Below, piece after piece: positions 50,636 to 58,365 of a DNA stretch of 64,000 nucleotides. Source of the DNA: JBBDIP01 sp040880305. Its GTDB lineage: Bacteria; Bacillota; Sulfobacillia; Fermentithermobacillales; Fermentithermobacillaceae. Position 1 is the stretch's first letter. Each line of letters begins with the position of its first letter. Where the stretch lies: positions 1 through 64,000 of the forward strand of contig JBBDIP010000044.1 in the NCBI GenBank assembly GCA_040880305.1, given 5' to 3'. A model generated the notes under the pieces. That model ran no database searches and was not told the origin of the DNA. It saw nothing but the letters and a program-made list of their open reading frames with translations. Position numbers and translations under genes: made by a program.

Positions 50636-51976
50636 CTAGCACGACACCCTTCTATCCAACGGGCATGCCCCGCCGCAAAGGGCCAGGTCCTCACAGGCCT
50701 TACACTTGTCGGGCAGCACCGGGAGGTCCGGGTGGTCCAGTGAGCCTACCTGACGGCGCTTGCGCAACGCCACTGCCAAAGGGTGCTGCCACATCTTTGG
50801 GAAGTCGTCGTTCATCGCATTGCCCAAAGACTTGTAGTAGGACTGGCACGGCATGACGTTGCCGTCAGGCTCAACCGCGAGCACTGTGCTGGCGGCTGAA
50901 CAGGTCTTGACTCCTAAACCCAGCGAGACAGGGTTGACGTCTTTGTAGCATGCGGGGGTGTACCAGATGAAGGGGAAGGCCAGGTCAGAACTGGTTTTCG
51001 TCACCTTATCCAGTAACAGCCGCAGCTCTGATGGCTCCACACCTGCGGCATCGGTGCCGCGCCCCGATCTGATCAGGGCGTTGATGCCGAACTTCTTGAC
51101 GCCCAGAGACTGCGAAAACGGGATGGTCGGCAGGATGGTGCCCTTGTTGTCCTGTGTCACCGTGGTATTGGTCGTGGTATAGATGCGCTGTACGGCGTTC
51201 TTGATGCCGTCCACCGTCTCTTGCCACGCTCCCAAAGAGCCGACCATGCGGTCGTGAACGTCCTTGTCGGAGGACTCTAGCGTTACCTGGGCGAAGTCCA
51301 GCCCAGCGTCGGCCAGGCTCGCAACTCGCTTCTCGGTGAGAAGCCTGCCGTTGGTGATGAGCCCGGTGATGCAGCCCAGGTCTTGGGCTTCCCGTAAGAT
51401 TTCCTCAAGGTCTAATCGCAAAAGGGGCTCGCCGCCTGTGAACACCAAGGTGGGCACCCCCCAAGCCGCGAGTCTGCGGACGATGGATTTCCAGGATGAA
51501 GCGGGCAGTTGCGCTGACTCGTGGGGACCGCCCGCGTAGCAGTGGCCGCAGTTGTTTTGGCAGCGGTAGGTCAGGATCAGGTCGGTCCTGTACGGCGCAG
51601 TGAGTTCGACGGACAGTGGGTCAATGCGCTTGACCTCGAAATCTGAGAACGGACAGGCTCCGCCGCTGGCCACGGAGATCACGGAGCTCCAAAGGCGCGT
51701 CCAGTCGGCTGACGCGACCTCGCTTTGGACCTTGAACTTGCGTCTGACCCGTTTGACGATCCCAGGCGAGAGCGCGGGACCTGCGGCGAAGGGGTCGCCC
51801 AGGGCGGAGAAGCCCGTCTTGGCGGCGGCCTCCAGTTCAGCCATGAAGGAGTCGAAGTAGACCCTCGCCACCCGGTCCAAGAACAGCGCAGCCGAGGCGT
51901 TGACCACCAGGACTCCGGTGCCGTCGGTTTCGCCTCGCAAGTGCAGTTTCAGGTCGCCTATCCGTGCTCTGTCCAA
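50636..51976 (-). CDS. Radical SAM/SPASM maturase linked to the AOR
   Basis: A 446-residue radical SAM protein. An N-terminal PqqD-like stretch (GVLVVNASAALFLDRVARVY) is followed by the SAM cluster motif CQNNCGHC near residues 138-145, TGGEPLLRL, and a SPASM-type C-terminus with Cys at PCQSYY, CKACEDLALCGGACPLD and the final Cys. This is the architecture of PqqE-like maturases found beside tungsten-containing aldehyde oxidoreductases (recalled as the W_rSAM_matur type; not checked). It diverges from the ferredoxin-AOR operon. TTG start with GGGAGG upstream. It may modify the AOR or a small peptide partner. Confidence 0.85.
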   Translation of the reverse strand: MDRARIGDLKLHLRGETDGTGVLVVNASAALFLDRVARVYFDSFMAELEAAAKTGFSALGDPFAAGPALSPGIVKRVRRKFKVQSEVASADWTRLWSSVISVASGGACPFSDFEVKRIDPLSVELTAPYRTDLILTYRCQNNCGHCYAGGPHESAQLPASSWKSIVRRLAAWGVPTLVFTGGEPLLRLDLEEILREAQDLGCITGLITNGRLLTEKRVASLADAGLDFAQVTLESSDKDVHDRMVGSLGAWQETVDGIKNAVQRIYTTTNTTVTQDNKGTILPTIPFSQSLGVKKFGINALIRSGRGTDAAGVEPSELRLLLDKVTKTSSDLAFPFIWYTPACYKDVNPVSLGLGVKTCSAASTVLAVEPDGNVMPCQSYYKSLGNAMNDDFPKMWQHPLAVALRKRRQVGSLDHPDLPVLPDKCKACEDLALCGGACPLDRRVSC

Positions 51977-51997
51977 CAGGGGTCGCCTCCCACCGGC

Positions 51998-52003
51998 ATT
52001 ATA
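51998..52003 (-). promoter_or_regulatory. Extended -10 promoter of the radical SAM gene
   Basis: TGATATAAT on the minus strand gives a perfect extended -10, 22 bases ahead of the TTG start. No clear -35 box at the usual distance. Confidence 0.55.
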
Positions 52004-52091
52004 TCAGAGGGAGCCGCCATACCCGGTTGCAGGGCGAGGGGCATGCCGCGTCGAATTTGCCAAGAGATATTCTCGATTGGAGGAGGAGCCA

Positions 52092-52494
52092 ATGAAGCTT
52101 TCCGCTCGCTCCGACAGGTGCTCAGGCTGCAAGGTGTGCCTGCTCACTTGCGCGCTCACCAATTTTGGCTTGAACAACCCCAGATACGGAGCACTGGGCA
52201 TAAGCGAGGTTCCCAGTGCCGGGAAAGTATGAGGTCTTGGTTTGTACCAAGTGCGGCGCATGCCGGGACGTCTGCTCTGTCGGCGCCATAAAGGAGCAGG
52301 CCGATGGCTCGTTCAGGGTGGAGAGCGCGGAGTGCGTTGGGTGCGGTGTCTGCGTGGATGCATGCCCGCAGGAAGTGATTCGTTTCATCACCGAGAAGAA
52401 TGTGGCGTTCGTCTGCCTCCACTGCGGCGAGTGCATCAAGTACTGCCCGCGGGAAGCGATCGTGGACGAGGATGGAGAGGTGAGGAGGGCATGA
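52092..52494 (+). pseudogene. AOR-associated polyferredoxin, split by a frameshift
   Basis: Two overlapping frames together give one ferredoxin of about 130 residues with four 4Fe-4S motifs. The first, from the ATG at 52092 (GGAGGAGGAG upstream), has CSGCKVCLLTC and ends at 52232 shortly after VPSAGKV. The second, one base out of phase from 52216, has CTKCGACRDVC, CVGCGVCVDAC and CLHCGECIKYC. The natural join is GKYEVLVC. Either a one-base change broke the gene, or the second part is translated separately from the GTG at 52216, which has GCGAGG nearby. It would carry electrons to or from the AOR, whose start overlaps its stop (ATGA). Confidence 0.75.
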
Positions 52495-54350
52495 CGCGCT
52501 TTGGGTACGCGGGCAAGATCCTTGAGGTTGACCTCAGCTCCCGAAAAGCCGAAGCCAGGCCGACTCCCGATGATCTCATAAGGGATTTTGTCGGAGGACG
52601 CGGTTTCGTAGCCAAGCTTCTGTGGGACATGGTGCCCGAGGGCACGGACCCATTCTCCCCCGACAACGTGGTCGTCATCGCGCCGGGACCGCTCACAGGC
52701 GTGTTTCTTCCCGGCTCCGGCAAGGTGCACATGGGGACCAAGTCGCCCGCAAGTGGCGGGTACGGCGACTCCAACATGGGCGGTCACCTGTCGCCCGAGA
52801 TAAAATACGCAGGCTACGACGCCATCGTCCTCACGGGCAAGGCCAACGAGCCAACCATCCTTGTGGTGAACGACGACGCCATCTCGTTCGAGGACGCCGG
52901 CGACACGTGGGGTAAAGGCGCCATATCGTCCGAGGCCATCTTGAAGAAACGGCTGGGCGAGGATTTTCAGATTGCCACAATAGGTCCCGCCGGTGAGAAC
53001 CTCGTGAAGTTCGCCTGCATCTCCCATGACTTTGGCCGGCAGGCGGGGCGGACGGGCGTCGGCGCTGTCTGGGGTTCCAAGAACCTCAAGTCCATTGCGG
53101 TCCGAGGGACAAAGTCCATCCCAATAGCCCAGCCCGAGAAGGCTTTTCAGAAGGGCAAGGAGATGTACGCCGGCTGTTTCCACAAACCCGGCTTCGAGAC
53201 CTGGACCCCCTACGGCACCGCCGAGGTAGTGGACTGGGTCAACAAGGTGGGGGCGTTCCCTACCCGCAACTTCAGCGAGACGTACTTTGAGGGCCACAAA
53301 GGCATCAATGGCCAGGCCTTGAAGGAAAGGATCAAGATAACCGACAAGGGCTGCTTCGGGTGTCCCACGCCCTGCGGCAAGTACTCGAAGGCCAGCACGT
53401 CGCTGGGCGAGGTCCTGGTAGAAGGCCCTGAGTATGAGACAATCGCCCTTCTGGGCGGCAACGTTGCCATAGACAAAATTGAGGAAGTCGCCTACGCCAA
53501 CGCGGTGGCCGACGAACTCGGGCTCGACACGATTTCGGGCGGGAATGTGGCCGGGTTCGCTATTGAGTGCTTTCTGAAAGGCCTGCTTACGGAGGAGCAG
53601 GTTGGGCGCAAGCTCGCTTGGGGAGACCTGGGGGGCGTGGTGTACCTACTGGAGAAGATGGCCAGGAGGGAAGGCATCGGCGATCTCTTGGCCGAGGGGG
53701 TCAGGACTGCCTCCAGGAAGATAGGCGGCGGGTCTGAAAAGTTCGCGATCCAGGTGAAAGGCGTTGAGTGGTCAGGCTATGAGGCGCGTTGGGCTCCGGC
53801 CATGATGGTCTCGTACATGACGTGTGACATCGGCGCACACCACAGCAGGTCTTGGGCCATAACCCACGACGTGGCCAAAGGACGAGACAGCCTTTTGGGC
53901 AAGGCCGAGAAGACCATTGAGCTTCAGCACATCCGGCCCACGTTTGACGCGCTGGGATTGTGCAGGCTTCAGTGGGTGGAGATAGGCTTTGAACTGGAGA
54001 ACTATGCCGACATGTTCCCGCTGGTCACAGGCCTTGACATGACCTGGGATGACCTGCTGCGGTCGTCTGAGCGGACCTGGAACCTGACCCGGGCATTCAC
54101 CGCCCGGGAGATAAGCGGGTTTGGCAGGGCACACGACTACCCGCCGGATAGGTTCATGGAGGAGAAGGTGCCGTCGGGGCCAGCGGCGGGCAAAGTCATC
54201 TCCAGGCAGGACGCTGACACTCTCTTGGACAACTACTACGCGGCCAGGGGTTGGACTCCGCAGGGGTTACCTGGGATGGCTAAGCTCACAGAACTGGGTT
54301 TGGGGTATGTTGCCAAGACGCTGTTGAAGTTAGGTTACAGCCTGGGATAG
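52491..54350 (+). CDS. Aldehyde ferredoxin oxidoreductase family protein (tungsten type)
   Basis: A 619-residue AOR family enzyme holding a bis-pterin tungsten (or molybdenum) site and a 4Fe-4S cluster. Typical features: GYAGKILEVDLSSR start, FVGGRGFVAKLLWD, GDSNMGGHLSPEIKYAGYD, the pterin/iron-sulfur site CFGCPTPCGK near residues 287-296 with the fourth Cys in ALGLCRLQW near 485-493, and GPEYETIALLG. Such enzymes oxidise aldehydes to acids, with ferredoxin as acceptor; the exact substrate is unknown. ATG at 52491 with AGGAGG upstream. It is flanked by ferredoxin, radical SAM maturase and a MoaD-like carrier, a full AOR locus. Confidence 0.94.
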   Translation: MTRFGYAGKILEVDLSSRKAEARPTPDDLIRDFVGGRGFVAKLLWDMVPEGTDPFSPDNVVVIAPGPLTGVFLPGSGKVHMGTKSPASGGYGDSNMGGHLSPEIKYAGYDAIVLTGKANEPTILVVNDDAISFEDAGDTWGKGAISSEAILKKRLGEDFQIATIGPAGENLVKFACISHDFGRQAGRTGVGAVWGSKNLKSIAVRGTKSIPIAQPEKAFQKGKEMYAGCFHKPGFETWTPYGTAEVVDWVNKVGAFPTRNFSETYFEGHKGINGQALKERIKITDKGCFGCPTPCGKYSKASTSLGEVLVEGPEYETIALLGGNVAIDKIEEVAYANAVADELGLDTISGGNVAGFAIECFLKGLLTEEQVGRKLAWGDLGGVVYLLEKMARREGIGDLLAEGVRTASRKIGGGSEKFAIQVKGVEWSGYEARWAPAMMVSYMTCDIGAHHSRSWAITHDVAKGRDSLLGKAEKTIELQHIRPTFDALGLCRLQWVEIGFELENYADMFPLVTGLDMTWDDLLRSSERTWNLTRAFTAREISGFGRAHDYPPDRFMEEKVPSGPAAGKVISRQDADTLLDNYYAARGWTPQGLPGMAKLTELGLGYVAKTLLKLGYSLG

Positions 54351-54390
54351 CAGGTGGTGGACGTCCTGGGACGGCGAGGGTGGGACCGGT

Positions 54391-54624
54391 GTGAAGATAA
54401 CTCTCTCCTGCGTGGGAGGTTCCGCCCAGTACATGCCGGGCGGGGGACAGAAGATCGTGGTGGACGCCGAGGACGGAAGCACCGTTCTGGATGTGCTTGC
54501 GAGCCTGGGGATCCACCAGGACCTGTTTATGTTCGCTTTAATCAACGGTGAGAAGGCGGATCTATCTCGGAAAATCGGCGAGGGCGACGACGTTGTCCTG
54601 GTGTCAGCCCTTTCGGGCGGCTGA
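54391..54624 (+). CDS. MoaD/ThiS family sulfur carrier
   Basis: A 77-residue ubiquitin-like protein ending in Gly-Gly (VLVSALSGG), which is thiocarboxylated to deliver sulfur to molybdopterin. The fold is indicated by ITLSCVGGSA, GSTVLDVLASLGI and ALINGEKADL. Its place directly after the AOR suggests a dedicated carrier for tungstopterin. MoaE is not in the window. GTG start with GGCGAGGG upstream. Confidence 0.88.
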   Translation: MKITLSCVGGSAQYMPGGGQKIVVDAEDGSTVLDVLASLGIHQDLFMFALINGEKADLSRKIGEGDDVVLVSALSGG

Positions 54625-54646
54625 GCAAGTCGCGCCCTCGCTTACG

Positions 54647-54820
54647 TTACCTGAAGATCCCGCCTATGGCGGCGAAGATGCCTCCTATGACGGAGAATAC
54701 CGCGTGAAGCATCCCTCCGACGATCCCGAAGCCTATGCCCAGGACACCGCCGATAAGGCCGAACAGAAGGAACAGTCCACCGACCGCCAGAAGGATGATC
54801 CCAAGGCATCCCAGCCTCAT
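54647..54820 (-). CDS. Small glycine-rich hydrophobic protein
   Basis: A 57-residue protein, almost wholly hydrophobic, with glycine-rich repeats (LLAVGGLFLLFGLIGGVLGIG, then SVIGGIFAAIGGIFR). Probably one or two membrane segments. The ATG at 54820 has GGAGGG upstream; a longer frame to 54850 is possible. It follows the YlzJ-like gene and may be the last gene of the GH57-tepA operon. Function unknown. Confidence 0.6.
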   Translation of the reverse strand: MRLGCLGIILLAVGGLFLLFGLIGGVLGIGFGIVGGMLHAVFSVIGGIFAAIGGIFR

Positions 54821-54901
54821 AGCGCTCGCCCTCCAGTGAATAAGCTCCATTACGTGATCCTATTACGAAAGGGCGCCTTTGAGGTTTGCCGTGCGTCGCC
54901 G

Positions 54902-55129
54902 CTACTTTCCGGTCCCTGGCACAGTGAAGCCGAACTTGGTGCCGGGCTGCCACGACGGGTTCAGGTAGTCGCGGGGATTGGGCGAGACCAGCCGCACGAT
55001 CTGCGCTTGGCCGTTTACCATCTCCAAGACGAAGGTCTTGCCCTCGAAGTCGACTGAGAAGAAGTTGCGGTTTTCCACTTGGGTTGACTGCAGCACAATC
55101 TCTAGCGGGTATATGGTGTAGAGCACCAT
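54902..55129 (-). CDS. YlzJ-like protein
   Basis: A 75-residue protein of the YlzJ type, known in Bacillus as the gene next to tepA. The start LYTIYPLEIVLQ and the end YLNPSWQPGTKFGF match the family pattern that I recall. Function unknown. ATG at 55129 with AAGGGGG upstream, 15 bases after the tepA stop, so it is in the same operon. The neighbour order supports the call. Confidence 0.8.
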   Translation of the reverse strand: MVLYTIYPLEIVLQSTQVENRNFFSVDFEGKTFVLEMVNGQAQIVRLVSPNPRDYLNPSWQPGTKFGFTVPGTGK

Positions 55130-55143
55130 GCAAAAGAGCCCCC

Positions 55144-55821
55144 TTACTGTACTTCGTCTTTGGCCTTCTTGGTCATCTCTTTCAGTTTCGCCACCGCCTG
55201 GGCCAACCCGCCAACCTCGTCGATCAAGCCTGAGGTCACGGCCTCCTTGCCGACCAGGACGGTGCCGATGTCCAGTTCCCCTGTGCGGAACATAAGGTCT
55301 CGGAACTTGGCCTCGGTGACTCCCGAATTCTCGACGACGAACTTTATCACCCGGTCCTGCATCTTTTCCAGATACTCATAGGTTTGGGGCACTCCCAGGA
55401 CGGTACCGGCCAGTCGAATGGGGTGGATAGTCATCGTGGCCGAGTCTGTGATGAACGAGTGACGGGCTGCGACCGCGATTGGCACGCCGATGCTGTGCCC
55501 ACCTCCAAGCACCAGCGAGACAGTCGGCTTGGAGACGCTCTTTATCAGCTCGGCGATGGCCAGCCCTGCCTCAACGTCTCCGCCGACCGTGTTGAGCAGG
55601 ATTAGTAGGGCGGACACCTCGGGGTTCTCCTCCACCGCTACCAGTTGGGGGATGACGTGCTCATACTTGGTAGTCTTGTTCTGCGACGGTAGCACTATGT
55701 GACCTTCTATCTGGCCAATTATGGGCAAGCAGAAGATCTCGCTCTTGTGGTCCGGGACCCTCTGGACTCCCAGTTCTTTAAGGTTTTGCGCTCTTTCCTG
55801 TCCTGTCTCATGCTCCGGCAC
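55144..55821 (-). CDS. tepA: ClpP-family serine protease TepA (translocation-enhancing protein)
   Basis: A 225-residue ClpP-like protease. The catalytic Ser lies in LVLGGGHSIGVPIAVAA, the His in TIHPIRLAG; the oxyanion strand is LLILLNTVGGDVEAGLAIAEL. An N-terminal segment of about 40 residues precedes the domain. TepA enhances protein translocation and signal-peptide turnover in Bacillus. GTG start with AGGAAGGG upstream, 15 bases after the GH57 stop. Confidence 0.9.
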   Translation of the reverse strand: MPEHETGQERAQNLKELGVQRVPDHKSEIFCLPIIGQIEGHIVLPSQNKTTKYEHVIPQLVAVEENPEVSALLILLNTVGGDVEAGLAIAELIKSVSKPTVSLVLGGGHSIGVPIAVAARHSFITDSATMTIHPIRLAGTVLGVPQTYEYLEKMQDRVIKFVVENSGVTEAKFRDLMFRTGELDIGTVLVGKEAVTSGLIDEVGGLAQAVAKLKEMTKKAKDEVQ

Positions 55822-55836
55822 TAAGACCAGCCCTTC

Positions 55837-57435
55837 CTAGACAACGTCTGCCTCCCGCCATGATGACGCGAGGTCCAGATCGGGGAATATCCCGTCCGTC
55901 TCTTCCAACTGCCCCAGAAAAACGGGGTCAACCGCGCCCTCCTCCACTTGGTCCAAGAGGCTTCTGAACCTTCCGATATGAGAAACGAACCGCCGCCGGG
56001 CGTACTCCGGCACGCTCCCGGTCTTCATTATGAACGGCCAGTCAGATGCCTGAGCCAAGAGGATCTCTCTGGTAGCCTGATTGAGGGCCCTTTGGGAGAG
56101 GCCGGTCGCGTCGGAATGCCTGCCCACTGCCTCGGTCATCCGGTCTTGGCAGACGTGCAGGTGTCGATAGATCCAGTCATTAGACCCCTCGAGCCACACC
56201 TCGTTATAGCCCTTGTACCCCCAACTGGACCGGGCCGGCTCCGCGACCTGGTTGACGGGGTAGAACGAGAGATAGTCGGTCGGAGTCACCGCGACCACAC
56301 GATCCTGCGCGGCCATTTGCCGGAAGAGTTGCTCCAGGAAGATCGGCCCCTCATACCACCAGTGCCCGAAGAGCTCGGCGTCGTACGGCGCAACCATTAT
56401 CGGGGTGCGGCCGCAAAGGCCTTTGTAGTGCTCCGCTTCCTTGGTCCGCCAGTAGAGGAAGTTCTCAGCGTGCTCGGCCGCCTTTCTCTCTGCCACCTGG
56501 GGGTCGTAAGGCTCCTTGTACTGAAGGCGCCTGTCTGTCACCCTGTAATATTTGAACCCGGTGGGCACCCTCTCGTCAGGCGGAAGGGCTTTGCCGAGAT
56601 AAGAGACTGGCAGGTCATAGCCGGCATCCCGGTAGAAATCACGGTAGGCGCCGTCGCCGGGGTAGCCTTCATCGGCGCTCCAGACCTGTTTGGAGCAGTC
56701 TGGATCGCGCCCGAAAGCCGCAAGGCGACGTGGGGTCACCAAGGGGGCGTGAAACCCGAACCTGGGCCTGGGCGTTGCCAGGAGCACGCCGTGAGTTTCC
56801 AGGATGAAGTACGTGACGTTTCCTTCACGCAAGAACGGTTCAACCTCAGGGGAATAGGCGCATTCGGGCAGCCAGAAGCCCTGCGCGCCAACCCCGAAAT
56901 GGCGGCGGAACGCCGCGAGCCCCGTGCGCACCTGGGCTCCTATAGCTGACGGATTCAGGAGCAATGGGAGGTACCCGTGGGTCGCCGCGGAAGTGATGAG
57001 TTCCACCGCGCCCGCGCGCGACAGGGCGTCCCAGGCGCCGATCAGATCCTCGTGGTAGTCTTCGCGAAATATCCGTAAGACTTCCGCGAAGCGGTCCTTG
57101 TACATCCTGGCCAGGCGGTTCATCACATGGTCCGTGGACGTGCGGTCGATCTCCTTCTCGCCTAGCTCCACCAAAGACATGAGGTAGCGCTTATACCTCT
57201 TCGTGAGGAGAGGGTCCGCCAGCATCTCCAGGAGCGGCGGCGACAACGACACGGTCACCCGGAAAGGGATATGGTCTGCGACGAGGCGGCCGAAGACTCC
57301 CAGAAGCGGAATGTAGCACTCCGTCAGCGCCTGGAAGAGCCATCGTTCCGCTAGCGAGTCCTCGACCTCCGGGTGCTTCACATAGGGCAGGTGTGCGTGG
57401 AGGATTAGGGATAGGAACCCGCTGGCGTTCCTCAA
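55837..57435 (-). CDS. GH57 family 1,4-alpha-glucan branching enzyme
   Basis: A 532-residue GH57 protein. The fold starts FLSLILHAHLPYVKHPE; the nucleophile region is GFWLPECAYSPEVEPFL near residues 185-201, and the acid Asp lies in APYDAELFGHWWYEGP near 355-370. The C-terminal domain is typical of the branching group (ASDWPFIMKTGS). It would introduce alpha-1,6 branches into glycogen-like glucan. The TTG at 57435 lies one base after the DUF4912 stop. Earlier parts of the frame overlap that gene and are rejected. Confidence 0.92.
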   Translation of the reverse strand: MRNASGFLSLILHAHLPYVKHPEVEDSLAERWLFQALTECYIPLLGVFGRLVADHIPFRVTVSLSPPLLEMLADPLLTKRYKRYLMSLVELGEKEIDRTSTDHVMNRLARMYKDRFAEVLRIFREDYHEDLIGAWDALSRAGAVELITSAATHGYLPLLLNPSAIGAQVRTGLAAFRRHFGVGAQGFWLPECAYSPEVEPFLREGNVTYFILETHGVLLATPRPRFGFHAPLVTPRRLAAFGRDPDCSKQVWSADEGYPGDGAYRDFYRDAGYDLPVSYLGKALPPDERVPTGFKYYRVTDRRLQYKEPYDPQVAERKAAEHAENFLYWRTKEAEHYKGLCGRTPIMVAPYDAELFGHWWYEGPIFLEQLFRQMAAQDRVVAVTPTDYLSFYPVNQVAEPARSSWGYKGYNEVWLEGSNDWIYRHLHVCQDRMTEAVGRHSDATGLSQRALNQATREILLAQASDWPFIMKTGSVPEYARRRFVSHIGRFRSLLDQVEEGAVDPVFLGQLEETDGIFPDLDLASSWREADVV

Positions 57436-57436
57436 T

Positions 57437-58306
57437 CTACTTCCCCCACGTGAGGGGCGAACTGGTCCCGACTTTGGCGATGAACCGTCCGTAGCTCGCG
57501 TCCCAGTCCAGAGGAGCCCATTCCTCCGACACCTCCATCGACGCCGCCTCGGGGGGCAGGCATACCTCGTTGGAACGCACCAGGGCCACGAATCCGTCCG
57601 GGAAAACCCGACCGAGCTCCGCCACGAAGTTGTGCCGAGGGCGGTCAACTCTCACATACCAGTCCTCGGCTTCGTCCGCGAGGTCGACGTCGAAGTGTCT
57701 GGACCAAGGAGAGGGCTCCGTGAGGTCGTACATCCTGAGGACCGGCCTGGACAGGCCCCACTCAGAGAGACGCCTTTCGCGCAGTTCCTGGTACCGGTCC
57801 CGGGCCACCTCCCAGTACGCGTAGATCCATCGGGGGTCTCTGGCCATTAGGACCAGCCGTTCCTTGCCGTACTTGTCGGGAAGGACGTAGTCCTTGTCGC
57901 GAAAATCCCTGGGATAGGCATAAGCTCCCGGCTGGACCTCGATTAGTTCGGCGGCTTCCCAGTCCAATTCTACTTCCTTCGAAAGGTTGTCTTTGCGTAT
58001 AGGGCGCTCCTTCAAAGAACCATGGTCAGGCCGCCGCTGTGATGATTCGTCCTTGACGGTACGCGCGGCACGGGGGTCCGACACCAAGGGTCTGGAGACG
58101 CCCGCCCTCCTGTCGGACAAGAGCGCCTTGTCGGGGTCGATGGCCTCGGGAGGAGCGCCTATCTCGTCCGACGCCTCGGTCAGGGTGCGCTCGCGACCGC
58201 CGGCTCCCCGGCGGGTCCGTCGCCCGGTCCGGTAAAACCAGAGCGCAAGAGACACTGCTACAACGACGAGCACGTAGAACCAGAGCACGAATAGGATTCC
58301 TCCCAC
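57437..58306 (-). CDS. DUF4912 protein with N-terminal membrane anchor
   Basis: A 289-residue protein. A membrane segment near the start (LFVLWFYVLVVVAVSLALWF) is followed by a charged, disordered region to about residue 115. The DUF4912 domain begins YGKERLVLMARDPRWIYAYWE and ends near SPLTWGK. DUF4912 genes often precede GH57 branching enzymes; the function is unknown, perhaps glucan binding or attachment at the membrane. It diverges from the GH15 gene. Confidence 0.85.
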   Translation of the reverse strand: MGGILFVLWFYVLVVVAVSLALWFYRTGRRTRRGAGGRERTLTEASDEIGAPPEAIDPDKALLSDRRAGVSRPLVSDPRAARTVKDESSQRRPDHGSLKERPIRKDNLSKEVELDWEAAELIEVQPGAYAYPRDFRDKDYVLPDKYGKERLVLMARDPRWIYAYWEVARDRYQELRERRLSEWGLSRPVLRMYDLTEPSPWSRHFDVDLADEAEDWYVRVDRPRHNFVAELGRVFPDGFVALVRSNEVCLPPEAASMEVSEEWAPLDWDASYGRFIAKVGTSSPLTWGK

Positions 58307-58365
58307 AGATGCATTAATTATGAGGATTACCTCGTGTCTTATTCTGTTTACAGGCGGTGCGGGCT

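Noticed and set aside
55948..56949. 333-codon frame on the plus strand
   Set aside because: Antisense to the GH57 branching enzyme gene.
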